Shown: positions 35,817-44,645 of the stretch, in pieces | Position numbering within the stretch: position 1 is the first letter of the stretch | How the letters are laid out: every line of letters begins with the position of its first letter | Assembly: GCF_029674545.1 (NCBI RefSeq) | Contig: NZ_CP121354.1 | Location: forward strand, 744,001 to 808,000 | Source: Mesorhizobium sp. WSM4904 | Lineage (GTDB): Bacteria; Pseudomonadota; Alphaproteobacteria; Rhizobiales; Rhizobiaceae | Direction of reading: 5' to 3' | Length of the DNA: 64,000 nt | Made by a program: the position numbers and the translations under genes | Notes under the pieces: model-generated | Told to the model about the DNA's origin: nothing | Databases searched by the model: none | What the model saw: only the letters and a program-made list of their open reading frames with translations

Positions 35817-36743
35817 ATGTCATCCATCATCTCGATTTCCGGTGTCACGAAAACCTATGCCACCGGCTTCAAGGCGTTGAAGGAAATCAATCTCGACATC
35901 GAGCGCGGCGAGATCTTCGCGCTGCTCGGGCCGAACGGCGCCGGCAAGACGACGCTGATCTCGATCGTCTGCGGTATCGTCAACCGTTCCTCCGGCACCG
36001 TCACCGTCGACGGCCACGACATCGGCAGGGACTACCGCGCGGCGCGCAGCCTGATCGGGCTGGTGCCGCAGGAGCTGACCATCGACGCCTTCGAGACGGT
36101 GTGGGCGACGGTCAATTACAGCCGCGGCCTGTTCGGCAAGGCGCCGAACAAGGATTTCGTCGAGAAGGTGCTTAGAGACCTCTCGCTATGGGAGAAGAAG
36201 GACGCCAAGGCGATCACGCTGTCGGGCGGCATGAAGCGCCGGCTGATGATCGCCAAGGCGCTGTCGCACGAGCCACGGGTGCTGTTCCTCGACGAGCCGA
36301 CGGCGGGCGTCGACGTCGAGCTGCGCCAGGATATGTGGGCGATGGTACGGCGGCTGCGCGAGGACGGCGTCACCATCATCCTGACCACGCATTACATCGA
36401 AGAGGCCGAGGCGATGGCCGACCGCGTCGGCGTCATCAATCGCGGCGAGATCATCCTGGTCGAAGGCAAGGCCGAGTTGATGCGCAAGCTCGGCCGCAAG
36501 CAGATGACGCTCGAGCTGCGCGCGCCGCTCAAGGCCATCCCCGAGGGTCTGTCGCGCTATGCGCTGGAGCTGTCCGCGGACGGCAACGAGATCACCTATA
36601 CCTATGACAACCAGAGCGACCGGCCGGGCGTCGCCTCGCTGATCCGCGACTTCGAGGCCGCCGGCCTCCAGTTCCGCGACCTCGATACCAAGAACAGCTC
36701 GCTCGAAGAGATCTTCGTCAATCTTCTGAGGCAAGAGCCATGA
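35817..36743 (+). CDS. ABC-2 transporter ATP-binding protein
   Basis: 308 residues from ATG at 35817. The nucleotide-binding domain has Walker [11 protein letters not shown]-loop LVPQE, signature LSGGMKRR, Walker B VLFLDEPT and switch His in TTHYIEEAE. The C-terminal 80 residues form an extra domain common in DrrA/NodI-type ATPases. The permease gene starts inside its stop (ATGA). The exported substrate is unknown; the domain pattern is that of drug, polysaccharide or lipo-oligosaccharide exporters. Confidence 0.93.
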   Translation: MSSIISISGVTKTYATGFKALKEINLDIERGEIFALLGPNGAGKTTLISIVCGIVNRSSGTVTVDGHDIGRDYRAARSLIGLVPQELTIDAFETVWATVNYSRGLFGKAPNKDFVEKVLRDLSLWEKKDAKAITLSGGMKRRLMIAKALSHEPRVLFLDEPTAGVDVELRQDMWAMVRRLREDGVTIILTTHYIEEAEAMADRVGVINRGEIILVEGKAELMRKLGRKQMTLELRAPLKAIPEGLSRYALELSADGNEITYTYDNQSDRPGVASLIRDFEAAGLQFRDLDTKNSSLEEIFVNLLRQEP

Positions 36744-37519
36744 ACAGGCACGCGGCCATGAACCTTCGTGCGGTGTGGGCGATCTACCGGGTGGAGATGG
36801 CGCGTGCGTTCCGCACGGTGCTGCAGAGCATCATCTCGCCGGTGATCTCGACGTCGCTTTATTTCGTCGTCTTCGGCTCGGCGATCGGCTCGCGCATCAA
36901 CGAGATCGACGGCATCAGCTACGGCGCCTTCATCGTGCCGGGCCTGATGATGCTGTCGCTTCTGACGCAGTCGATCTCGAACGCGTCCTTCGCCATCTAT
37001 TTCCCGAAATTCGTCGGCTCGATCTACGAGCTGTTGTCGGCGCCGGTGTCCTATCTCGAGATCATCCTCGCCTATGTCGGGGGCGCCGCGACCAAGTCGA
37101 TCATGCTCGGCCTGATCATCCTGGGCACCGCGGCGCTGTTCGTGCCACTCAGGATCGAGCATCCGTTCTGGATGATCGCCTTCCTGGTGCTGACGGCGGT
37201 GACCTTCAGCCTGTTCGGCTTCATCATCGGCATCTGGGCAAAGACCTTCGAGCAGCTGCAGCTGGTGCCGCTCCTGATCGTCACGCCGCTCACCTTCCTC
37301 GGCGGCAGCTTCTATTCGATCCACATGCTGCCCGGCATCTGGAAGACGATCACGCTGTTCAACCCGGTCGTCTACCTGATCAGCGGGTTTCGCTGGAGCT
37401 TTTACGGCAAGGCCGACGTCTCGGTCGGCGTCAGCCTCGGCATGACGCTGGTGTTCCTGGCGGTCTGCATCACGATCGTGGCCTGGATCTTCAGGACGGG
37501 GTACCGGTTGAGGAATTGA
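36740..37519 (+). CDS. ABC-2 transporter permease
   Basis: 259 residues with six membrane helices. [22 protein letters not shown] at the start and the [12 protein letters not shown] and [12 protein letters not shown] segments are typical of the ABC-2/NodJ-like family. It is coupled to the ATPase gene. An IS4-type element has inserted 85 bases downstream. Confidence 0.92.
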   Translation: MNRHAAMNLRAVWAIYRVEMARAFRTVLQSIISPVISTSLYFVVFGSAIGSRINEIDGISYGAFIVPGLMMLSLLTQSISNASFAIYFPKFVGSIYELLSAPVSYLEIILAYVGGAATKSIMLGLIILGTAALFVPLRIEHPFWMIAFLVLTAVTFSLFGFIIGIWAKTFEQLQLVPLLIVTPLTFLGGSFYSIHMLPGIWKTITLFNPVVYLISGFRWSFYGKADVSVGVSLGMTLVFLAVCITIVAWIFRTGYRLRN

Positions 37520-37604
37520 GCGACGTTGTGTTCCGCGCGGGGCCAACGCAAGCCTTCGAGATTGGCCGTAACGATTATCCCGTCGTCATCCTCGGGCTTG
37601 ACCC

Positions 37605-38936
37605 CATAGGCGCTAACTTAGGCTTGACGGTGATCGTGGTGAGTGATTCACCATGGTTATGAGCGATTCGCTGCAAGCGTTGGATTGGGACGAGCTGGTC
37701 GGACGATTGGGCTCGGCGGAAGAGTTGGAGACCAGCGCGCGGGAGGCTGGGGCGCTGCTGCGCAAACGGCAGGTGGCTAGCGCTGCTGACCTGCTGCGGC
37801 TGTGTTTTGCCTATGTGCTGGGTCGCTTCTCGCTTCGGATGCTGGCTGGTTGGGCCGAGCAGCGGGGAGTGGCGTCGATGTCCGACGTGGCGATGCTGAA
37901 GCGTCTGAAGGCCAGTGCTGATTGGGTGGGCGGCCTGGTTTCGGAATTGCTTGCCGAGCGCTGCCCCGAAGCCTTCGCCGGCTTGTACGGAGGCCTGCGG
38001 ATGATGGCGGTGGACGCCACGGTAGTTGCGCCGCCTGGTCCCAAGCGGGTTTATTGGATGGTGCACACGGTGTTCGATCTTGCAACGCTGAAGCTCTGTT
38101 CGGTGGAGGTCACGGATCGCCATGAAGCCGAGCGGCTGTCGCGCGGCGCCAGGGCTGGAGAGCTTCGGATCGCCGACCGTGCCCACGCCAAAGCCGACGA
38201 TCTGGCTCGGGTAATCGAGGCAGGGGCTGATTTTCTGGTTCGTGCCCCTTCAAACTATCCACGCCTGCTGGATGGCCAAGGCCGGCTATTGGATCGCTTG
38301 GCGCTGTGCCGTGAAGCGGGCAAGAAGGGCGTGCTCGATCTTTCGGTGGGCGTCCAGGACGGCAAGTCCAGGGTCGCGATACCCGCTCGGGTGGTGATCC
38401 TGCCCATGCCGCCCGAGGCGGCTGAGAAGGCCAGACGAGCGGCGCGCCGTTTGGCGGCCAAGGCGAGATACAAACCCAGCCAGGCCGGCATCGAGATGGC
38501 CGGCTATCTGGTGCTGTTGACATCGCTGCCGCCGGATGACTGGCCGCCTGAGCGGCTCGCCTCGACCTATCGTCTGCGATGGCAGATCGAGCTGGCGTTC
38601 AAACGCATGAAGTCGCTGGTGGGTCTGGAAGATCTCCGCGCAAAGGATCCCGACCTGGCTCGCCTGTGGATCAACACCGCTCTGCTGGCCGCCCTGCTGG
38701 CCGAAGATGACCTGCCGGCCCTCGATCCCGAGGCGCCGGACTCTCTCCCCTGGCCGCCTGAACCGATCCGCCCTGCCGATCTGGCGTCTCGTGGCCTTGG
38801 CAATCTCCAACATCTCGATGGCTGTATTACTGGGGCCTACCAGGTTGATCTCCCTCGACCTGCTGCTCCACCGCTTGCGCGAACCACCCCGACGACGACG
38901 CGCCATCGCACATCGATTGCTAAGTTAGCGCCTATG
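37605..38936 (+). mobile_element. IS4-family insertion sequence with 11-base target duplication
   Basis: 1332 bases. Both ends are the perfect 17-base inverted repeat CATAGGCGCTAACTTAG. The flanks are GGGCTTGACCC at 37594-37604 and again at 38937-38947. Joining the flanks restores the palindrome CCTCGGG...CCCGAGG, so the element landed in a palindromic repeat. Confidence 0.93.
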
Positions 38937-39023
38937 GGGCTTGACCCGAGGATCCATCCCGTGACTTCGACGCGCTGCCTCCGGTGCAGAATCCTGCTCC
39001 GCTGCACCCTTCGATCTAGGTAA
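37653..39023 (+). CDS. IS4-family transposase reading out of its element
   Basis: DDE transposase. The first Asp is in MMAVDATVV, the second in ELRIADRAH, and the Glu in the IS4 signature YRLRWQIELAFKRMKS. Exactly 428 codons lie inside the element, whose last codon is the ATG of the right inverted repeat. No stop codon falls within the element in this frame, and translation continues 28 residues into flanking DNA. The catalytic core is intact, so it may be functional. Confidence 0.9.
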   Translation: MVMSDSLQALDWDELVGRLGSAEELETSAREAGALLRKRQVASAADLLRLCFAYVLGRFSLRMLAGWAEQRGVASMSDVAMLKRLKASADWVGGLVSELLAERCPEAFAGLYGGLRMMAVDATVVAPPGPKRVYWMVHTVFDLATLKLCSVEVTDRHEAERLSRGARAGELRIADRAHAKADDLARVIEAGADFLVRAPSNYPRLLDGQGRLLDRLALCREAGKKGVLDLSVGVQDGKSRVAIPARVVILPMPPEAAEKARRAARRLAAKARYKPSQAGIEMAGYLVLLTSLPPDDWPPERLASTYRLRWQIELAFKRMKSLVGLEDLRAKDPDLARLWINTALLAALLAEDDLPALDPEAPDSLPWPPEPIRPADLASRGLGNLQHLDGCITGAYQVDLPRPAAPPLARTTPTTTRHRTSIAKLAPMGLDPRIHPVTSTRCLRCRILLRCTLRSR

Positions 39024-39080
39024 CGGCATGGATCCCAGGGTCTCCGCGACGGAGCTTACGCTCCTGCTTCGCCTTGGGAT
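38937..39080. repeat. Palindromic repeat cluster interrupted by two IS elements
   Basis: The segment begins as the right half of the GGGCTTGACCCGAGGATCC palindrome broken by the IS4 element. It ends with an R6 repeat (39021-39080, like 1-61) broken by the IS110 element; the R6 sequence resumes as GACGAAG near 40235. Confidence 0.7.
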
Positions 39081-39099
39081 TGTTTGAGAAGGATCGGGT

Positions 39100-39291
39100 A
39101 GTTTGGCGGCCGGGACTGCGGCCCATCACAGCCAGCAGTCCCGGCGGCAGGCGACCGTCCCTGGGACCGGGTAGCACCCGACGTCATCAAGGTCCCTGCC
39201 GTCTTTGTCCGCCATCGCTTGGAGAGTTGATTGGCCGCTGGCTCACGCCACGCCCGCAAACAATCCGAAGCCCTTTAAGGATACCACCAGC
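39100..39291 (+). ncRNA. Putative bridge RNA of the IS110 element
   Basis: Non-coding 5' region of the element. A perfect 10-bp stem CCGGGACTGC/GCAGTCCCGG (39110-39119 with 39135-39144) encloses a 15-base loop. A second stem GGGACC/GGTCCC (39163-39168 with 39191-39196) encloses a small hairpin and the unpaired CGTCATCAA. That 9-mer is exactly complementary to the right junction TTGATGACG (40230-40238). IS110 elements are known to use such an RNA to pick targets. The assignment of guide loops here is inference. Confidence 0.5.
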
Positions 39292-40233
39292 ATGGCCTTC
39301 CTGCATCAACAACCGCAATTGTGCCTCGGCTTCGACATCGCCAAGGACACCATCACCGTCTGTGACGGCGCCACCACCCGCACTATCGCCAATCAGCGGC
39401 GCACGATCCGTGCCTTGCTCAAGAGCTACAAACACATCGACCTTGTCGTGTGCGAGCCGACCGGCGGCCATGAAAGCCTGCTGCTCGAGGAGTGCCTGCG
39501 CGCCGGTATCGCCTGCCATCGTGCCGACACGCTCAAGGTCGAGAGCTTCATCCGCTCCTACGGCACGCACGGCAAGAGCGACGCCATCGATGCCGGCATG
39601 CTTTGGGCCTATGGCCGTGAGCGCTGGGATAAGCTGTGCCTGTGGCAGGCTCCAGACGCTGAGGAGATCCGCCTGCGCGCCTTGGTCCGCCGCCGCCAGG
39701 AGCTCATAGCCCTCAGGGGCGCCGAGAAGAACCGCCTCAAGGCTCCCGGCGGCCGCGAGCTCGCCGCCTCCTTCAAGGCGCTGATCAAAGTCATCGACAA
39801 TCAGATCAAGGCCATCGAGGCCGACATCCGCGAGCTCGTCGCCAACAGCACCACCCTCAAGCACCGGGCAGCCATCTGCACGGCCATGGACAGTCTCGGC
39901 CCGATCGTGGCGGCCAAGCTCTTGGCCACCTTGCCCGAACTGGGGTCCATGACACGCCGCAAGGCTGCAGCCCTTGCAGGGCTCGCGCCTCATCCAAACG
40001 ACAGTGGCCAAAAACACGGCTACCGCAAAATCCGTGGCGGACGACCAGAGGTCAGGAGCATGCTCTACATGCCCGCCTTGCACGCCGCTGCCGGAAGGGG
40101 CGAGTTCGCAGCCTTCTACAAACGCCTTCGCGCCAACGGCAAGAAGCCAATGGTGGCCATCGCCGCCGTCATGCGAAAGATCATCGTCACCCTAAACGCT
40201 AGGCTTAGAGACGCCTCGATCCTTCAGAGTTGA
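39292..40233 (+). CDS. IS110-family transposase (DEDD type)
   Basis: 313 residues. The N-terminal RuvC-like domain has Asp in LGFDIAKDT, Glu in CEPTGGHE, and the Asp pair in KSDAIDAG. The C-terminal Transposase_20 domain has LGPIVAAKLLATLPELG and the catalytic-serine region NDSGQKHGYRKIRGGR. ATG at 39292 follows AAGG; the frame is open a further 29 codons upstream through the RNA region. The stop codon overlaps the right element edge. Confidence 0.92.
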   Translation: MAFLHQQPQLCLGFDIAKDTITVCDGATTRTIANQRRTIRALLKSYKHIDLVVCEPTGGHESLLLEECLRAGIACHRADTLKVESFIRSYGTHGKSDAIDAGMLWAYGRERWDKLCLWQAPDAEEIRLRALVRRRQELIALRGAEKNRLKAPGGRELAASFKALIKVIDNQIKAIEADIRELVANSTTLKHRAAICTAMDSLGPIVAAKLLATLPELGSMTRRKAAALAGLAPHPNDSGQKHGYRKIRGGRPEVRSMLYMPALHAAAGRGEFAAFYKRLRANGKKPMVAIAAVMRKIIVTLNARLRDASILQS

Positions 40234-40258
40234 TGACGAAGCCGCGAGGTTTCATCAA

Positions 40259-40281
40259 ATCGCCAAGGTTGGCGATGTTTT
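40259..40281 (+). terminator. Possible rho-independent terminator
   Basis: ATCGCCA-AGGT-TGGCGAT hairpin followed by GTTTTCT, reading on the plus strand just after the IS110 element and abutting the convergent gene at 40282. Confidence 0.45.
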
Positions 40282-41319
40282 CTAAATCGCCTTGATCAGC
40301 CGCAAAAGCCCCAGCATCTCCATCAGCGTCCCTTTCCGGAAGGCGATGTAGGTCGGCTCCTCCTGCCCGTGGAAGCGGCGCTTGAAGGCGGCCTGGCCTT
40401 GCAGGTTGAAGCGCGAGCGGTTGACCCAGGGCGACTCGTAGGCGCGCTGGAAGGCGCCGCGCCAGAAGCTCGATTCGGCAAAGCCGCTCGGCGCGACATC
40501 GAGCAGCGGCGACAGGCCGAGCGTGACGACCGAGATGCCCTCGTCGCGAAAGCGGTCGACGGCGAATTTGGTCAGGCCGATCTCGGCATGCGGCGTGGCG
40601 TCGACATGCTTACGCTTGAAGGCGGTGGTGTAGCCGATGACCTTGCCGTCACTGAACAGCGGATCGAAGTCGAGGATGGCGACGAGCTCGCCCTCCGGAT
40701 CATGGAGAACGAAGCGGCGCATGTCGGCGCCGAGATGGTCGGCGAAGGGGCGGTTGAGGAAGCCCATCTCCCAGCGTTTGACGATGCGCTCGCCGCGCCA
40801 GTTCTCGGACAGCCGCGACACCTCGTCGAGGAGCATGTTTTTCCTGTCCTCGGCGAAGGTGAAGCCCTTCTTCGCCAGCCAGCGCTCGGAATAGCGCACG
40901 GTCTCGTTGCGCTTGCCGGAGAAATCATGCGCCGGCAGCTGCAGCCTGGTGTCGACGCCCAGCCGATTGACCTGATAACCGAGCCCGGCCAGCACCCTTG
41001 CGGTCGCGGCGCTTATCTGCACGAACCAGGGGCCGCCGGCGGCCTCGACGAAGCGCTTGATGTAGCCGGGCCGTTCCGCCGGGTCGACCACCGGATCGCC
41101 AAGCGCGAAATGGTGCTTCATCTTGGTGCCGAAGGCGATGTAGCCGTCGCCGTCGCTGAAATAGGACAGTTTCTGCTGCACGGCGGTGGAATAGGCGAGC
41201 GAGAAGTCGCCATGCCGCCGCACCAGCGCCAGCCGCTCGAGATGCGTCAGCTCCCGCTTCGGCACCTTGGGCGCCGCGCCTTCAAGAAACCTGTCGATAT
41301 GGATGCGCAGGGAGGGCAT
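40282..41319 (-). CDS. DUF2156 protein, MprF C-terminal domain-like
   Basis: 345 residues without membrane segments. The core resembles the paired GNAT-fold domain of lysylphosphatidylglycerol synthases: SYFSDGDGYIAFG, LGDPVVDP, FVQISAATARVLAGLGYQVNRLG, and the C-terminal FKRRFHGQEEPTYIAFRKG. The flippase half of MprF is missing, so this is the soluble DUF2156 type that may aminoacylate a lipid or other acceptor. It has its own promoter region shared divergently with the MarR gene. Confidence 0.8.
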   Translation of the reverse strand: MPSLRIHIDRFLEGAAPKVPKRELTHLERLALVRRHGDFSLAYSTAVQQKLSYFSDGDGYIAFGTKMKHHFALGDPVVDPAERPGYIKRFVEAAGGPWFVQISAATARVLAGLGYQVNRLGVDTRLQLPAHDFSGKRNETVRYSERWLAKKGFTFAEDRKNMLLDEVSRLSENWRGERIVKRWEMGFLNRPFADHLGADMRRFVLHDPEGELVAILDFDPLFSDGKVIGYTTAFKRKHVDATPHAEIGLTKFAVDRFRDEGISVVTLGLSPLLDVAPSGFAESSFWRGAFQRAYESPWVNRSRFNLQGQAAFKRRFHGQEEPTYIAFRKGTLMEMLGLLRLIKAI

Positions 41320-41479
41320 GAGCTTCCGCGTGCCGATGAACAGAGACCCGCAGCCCGCGGGCCTCGAATCAGTCGCCTTGGCGCGACCGACTGTCGGTCA
41401 TGTCGCGCCAGCGCCATATAGGATGCTATGGGCGGCGAATGAAGAGGAAATGTCCGAAGGCTTCACGGTGCCGTGCAGC

Positions 41480-41513
41480 TTGACTTTCCATGTGTTGTTA
41501 TATAACTAGTTAT
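41480..41513 (+). promoter_or_regulatory. marR promoter with palindromic operator
   Basis: TTGACT (41480-41485), 17-base spacer, TAACTA (41503-41508). The perfect palindrome ATAACTAGTTAT (41502-41513) covers the -10 box, a typical size and style for a MarR dimer site, indicating autorepression. Confidence 0.65.
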
Positions 41514-41523
41514 CGTTATTTCG

Positions 41524-42042
41524 ATGAGCTCGGCCATGGAAGACATATTGCGATCCCTCGGCTTTCTGTGCCTGGGCAGCAGGCTGAAGCGCATCGGCGA
41601 GCAATTGCAGGCCGATACGCAGCGCGTGCTGGATCAACTGGATGTGCGGATCCAGTCGAGCCAGTACCCCCTGCTCGCGGCGCTCGACAGGCTGGGGCCG
41701 CTGCCGGTCGGAGAGCTGGCGCAATCGCTCGGCGTCGCGCAGCCGGGTGTCACGCGGGCCGCGTCGCTGCTCACCGAGCTGGGCGTGGTCGAGGTCACGC
41801 AATCGAACGACGACCAGCGGCGCAGGATCGTCTCCTTGTCGGCAAGCGGCCGGCGGCTGGTCGATGCTGCGAAGCGCGACGTCTGGCCGCGCATCGAGGA
41901 CGCCGTCGCGGAATTGTGCGCGGACCTCTCCGGGCCGCTGCTTGGCCAGCTCGCCGCCATCGAGGATCGGCTGGCCGCGACCTCGCTCGACCGTCGCGCT
42001 GAGAAAGCCAGGGCCGTTGCGCCCAAGGCCGTCGCGCCATGA
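41524..42042 (+). CDS. MarR-family transcriptional regulator
   Basis: 172 residues with the MarR winged helix (about 45-115): QYPLLAALDRLGPLPVGELAQSLGVAQPGVTRAASLL, then the wing DDQRRRIVSLSASG. A second ATG at 41536 is also possible. It is coupled to a GNAT gene by ATGA; such MarR-GNAT pairs usually respond to a small toxic molecule that the acetyltransferase handles. Confidence 0.88.
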   Translation: MSSAMEDILRSLGFLCLGSRLKRIGEQLQADTQRVLDQLDVRIQSSQYPLLAALDRLGPLPVGELAQSLGVAQPGVTRAASLLTELGVVEVTQSNDDQRRRIVSLSASGRRLVDAAKRDVWPRIEDAVAELCADLSGPLLGQLAAIEDRLAATSLDRRAEKARAVAPKAVAP

Positions 42043-42719
42043 AACACGTTCTCGACCGCCCCATCTGGAGCGCGCTTGCGACGCGCCACCAGGCCTTCGC
42101 GGAAGGCGACAGCCTCGCCCGGCGGTATCGGCCATCGATCGTTCCTTTCGCCGCCACCGCGATGGACGACGAAGAAAGCCTGCGAGCTCTGGGCAAGCTG
42201 CTGCCGCCGCTTCAAAGCTCGATCGTGGTTCAGACCGATCCGATCGTCCTGCCCGCGGAAGTTTCCGCGGTCTCGACAGCGACCTTGGTGCAGATGACAG
42301 CCGAGCGGCCGATGCAGGCCGTATCCGACGAACGGGTGCAACCACTGACACCCGACGATGCGGCCGAGATGCTTGCCCTGGCCTCGCTCACCAAGCCCGG
42401 CCCGTTCACGCTGGAAGCCTTGAGCCTCGGCGAGTTCTGGGGCGTGAAGATCGGCGGAAGGCTCGCGGCAATGGCCGGCGAGCGCATGAAGCAGCCCGGC
42501 TACTCGGAGCTCAGCGGCGTGTGCACGCATCCCGATTTCCGCGGCGGCGGCCTTGCCAGACTGCTGTCGCTGTTCGTGGCAAACCGCATCATGGCGCGGG
42601 GCGAGGTTCCCTATCTCCACGCCTATGACAGCAACGCACCGGCCATCGGGCTCTACGAGTCCATCGGCTTCCGCTTGAGAACCACCCTGAACATGGCCGT
42701 GGTTCACCGCGCTGGGTAG
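42039..42719 (+). CDS. GNAT N-acetyltransferase (FR47-like)
   Basis: 226 residues with an N-terminal extension and a C-terminal GNAT domain. The acetyl-CoA loop is CTHPDFRGGGLARLL (about 165-180), followed by YLHAYDSNAPAIGLYESIGF. It is translationally coupled to the MarR regulator. The substrate is unknown. Confidence 0.87.
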   Translation: MKHVLDRPIWSALATRHQAFAEGDSLARRYRPSIVPFAATAMDDEESLRALGKLLPPLQSSIVVQTDPIVLPAEVSAVSTATLVQMTAERPMQAVSDERVQPLTPDDAAEMLALASLTKPGPFTLEALSLGEFWGVKIGGRLAAMAGERMKQPGYSELSGVCTHPDFRGGGLARLLSLFVANRIMARGEVPYLHAYDSNAPAIGLYESIGFRLRTTLNMAVVHRAG

Positions 42720-43093
42720 CTGGGGTTGCGGATGCCCATCGCTTCGTCATCAAATGGCGAGGTGGCTGGAACTGTGACCCGTCGATCCCTAAAGGCGGCC
42801 GATCACATTTTCGTGACATCGGCGTGATTAAGCAGGGCCGATTTGCCGGCTTGGTTCGGCTACGACCGTGCAGTCATCGGGTGCCAATCGCTGGCGGCAA
42901 CTTCGCGACGCGAGTCAACCGCAGCCTCGCGGCACCGGCGCGCCGACCGGGGCCGGGCGCATTTTTGCGACATCCGACTTCGATCCCTTGGCAGCGCGCC
43001 TTCGCCCTATCCTCCAGCTTGACGGCTCCACGCACTTCGGAAACAAGAACGGCGACGGCCGCGGCAAAGGCCGCTTCGAGAGGGGAGGAAACC
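42720..43093. other. Intergenic stretch
   Basis: About 370 bases with no supported gene. The final 15 bases contain a strong GGGGAGGAA ribosome site for the gene starting at 43094. Confidence 0.5.
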
Positions 43094-43432
43094 GTGAGTT
43101 TCTGGGGATTGGCGCAGCTCGGCATCTCGACCGTGATCTTCCTGCTGGCGGCAACCGCGGCCAAGCAATGGGGGTTGGCGCCGAGCCTGGCCAAGATCCT
43201 TTTGACGCTCGCCCTCTATTCGGCCGGCAATCTGATCATGCTGCGGCTGATCCGCGAATTCGGCATGTCGGTGTCGTTCAGCCTGTCGGCGGTGATCCAG
43301 CTGGTGTCGGTGAATGTCGTGGCGCTGGTCTTCTTCGGCGAACGATTGAATGCATTGCAGGCCACGGGCGTCGTGCTGGCGATCGCGGCCGTCGCTCTGA
43401 TCACGCTCGGGCCCTATATGCAGCGGCTGTAG
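43094..43432 (+). CDS. Small multidrug-resistance/EamA-like membrane protein
   Basis: 112 residues from GTG at 43094, which has an excellent GGGGAGGAA site eight bases upstream. Four hydrophobic helices fill the protein, as in SMR-type or half-size DMT transporters. The conserved Glu of EmrE in helix 1 is not evident, so drug export is uncertain. The longer upstream frame is not protein-like. Confidence 0.72.
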   Translation: MSFWGLAQLGISTVIFLLAATAAKQWGLAPSLAKILLTLALYSAGNLIMLRLIREFGMSVSFSLSAVIQLVSVNVVALVFFGERLNALQATGVVLAIAAVALITLGPYMQRL

Positions 43433-43440
43433 CCGGACCT

Positions 43441-43540
43441 GGAGCGTTTCACCGTTTCACGGAAACGGGGACCGCTCTATCTCTTTGTTTTGACGCAATT
43501 CCGGACGGAAAACCGTTACATACTTTTCCTGGAATTGCTC
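43441..43540 (+). repeat. R7 leader repeat, copy 2
   Basis: Matches 14297-14397 in the opposite orientation. GTTTCACGGAAACG forms a hairpin, and the copy ends TTTTCCTGGAATTGCTC 11 bases before the PAP2 start. Confidence 0.75.
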
Positions 43541-43551
43541 AAAGGCCCCCA

Positions 43552-44253
43552 ATGAAATCGACCGCCAACGCGCTGCTCAACAGGATAGAATTCCCGGTGC
43601 TTTTGGCCGGGCTGGTGATCGCCGCCGGGCTATGGGGCCTGGTGGAACTCATGGAGGCGGCGCGCGCCACCAGCCCGCACGCCTTCGACACGGAAATCCT
43701 GCTCGCCTTCCGCCATGCCGGCCAACCGGACAGTCCGATCGGCCCGCCATGGCTGCAAGGCGCGATGCGAGACATCACCGCGCTCGGCAGCACCGCGGTG
43801 CTGGTGCTGATCACGACCGCGGCGATCGTCTACTTCCTGCTCATCCGCCGACCGGGGACGGCACTGTTCGTGTTCGTTTCGGTGGCCGGCGGGCAGGTGG
43901 TATCCAGCCTGCTCAAGCATGAGGTCGACCGGCCGCGGCCCGATCTCGTCTCGCATCTGGTCAACGAAACCTCGCTGTCCTTTCCCAGCGGCCACGCGAT
44001 GCTGTCGGCGGTGACCTATCTCACGCTGGGCTCACTCGCCGCGCGGTTCCTGCCGAACCGCAGGACGAAGATCTTCGTGCTCGGCTTCGCCGTGCTCACC
44101 ACGGTGCTGGTCGGTACAAGCCGCGTCTATCTCGGCGTGCATTGGCCGTCAGACGTGCTTGCCGGCTGGTGCGCCGGCTTCGCCTGGGCCATGCTGTGCT
44201 GGCTTGCGGCGCGCCTGCTGCAGCGGCGCAAGGTGGTGGCGGACGGCGAGTGA
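43552..44253 (+). CDS. PAP2-family membrane phosphatase
   Basis: 233 residues with six membrane helices. All three PAP2 motifs are intact: KHEVDRPRPD, PSGHAM and SRVYLGVHWPSDV. It probably dephosphorylates undecaprenyl pyrophosphate or a phosphatidic acid-type lipid on the periplasmic side. ATG at 43552 follows the R7 leader. Confidence 0.9.
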   Translation: MKSTANALLNRIEFPVLLAGLVIAAGLWGLVELMEAARATSPHAFDTEILLAFRHAGQPDSPIGPPWLQGAMRDITALGSTAVLVLITTAAIVYFLLIRRPGTALFVFVSVAGGQVVSSLLKHEVDRPRPDLVSHLVNETSLSFPSGHAMLSAVTYLTLGSLAARFLPNRRTKIFVLGFAVLTTVLVGTSRVYLGVHWPSDVLAGWCAGFAWAMLCWLAARLLQRRKVVADGE

Positions 44254-44343
44254 TCCCCCGCCAATCCTTTTGAATGATGCCTTGGACATTGTAATGTTTA
44301 TACTGTACATCGATATTGCACGTTTTGACATGGATACAGGTCG

Positions 44344-44613
44344 ATGATGACTGCCGCACAGATGCGCGCTGCGAGGGCATTGGCCGGTATCGACCAGCGA
44401 ACGCTCGCCGAGCGCGCCGGGGTTTCGCTTCCGACAATACAGCGCATGGAAGCGAGCGAGGGCGTCGTCAGGGGCGTCGTCGATTCGCTGATGAAGGTCA
44501 TCCAGGCACTCGATCTGATCGGGGTGGAGCTGATCGGCGAGAACCAGGCCAGCGAGCGCGGCGGCCGGGGCGTTCGCCTCAAATCGACCGCGGCGCAGAC
44601 CCAGCAGGGCTGA
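44344..44613 (+). CDS. XRE-type helix-turn-helix regulator
   Basis: 89 residues. The helix-turn-helix is AARALAGIDQRTLAERAGVSLPTIQRMEAS (positions 8-37, shortened family form), followed by a short dimer helix. The region upstream is AT-rich with several dyad fragments and may hold an autoregulated promoter. Possible phage- or toxin-type regulator; no partner is seen. Confidence 0.75.
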   Translation: MMTAAQMRAARALAGIDQRTLAERAGVSLPTIQRMEASEGVVRGVVDSLMKVIQALDLIGVELIGENQASERGGRGVRLKSTAAQTQQG

Positions 44614-44645
44614 GCCGCGGTCGCTATCAAGCCAACGGACAATCG

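Larger units (their letters stand above)
39081..40234 (+). mobile_element. IS110-family insertion sequence in an R6 repeat
   Basis: About 1154 bases without terminal inverted repeats. The R6 repeat reads CCTTGGGAT to the left and GATGACGAAG to the right. The copy at the window start reads CCTGGAATGACGAAG uninterrupted, which places both edges within two bases around a shared AT. About 210 non-coding bases precede the transposase and almost none follow, as in the IS110 group. Confidence 0.85.

Noticed and set aside
37520..40281. The two IS elements as a composite transposon
   Set aside because: The elements belong to different families, have independent target sites, and carry no cargo gene between them.
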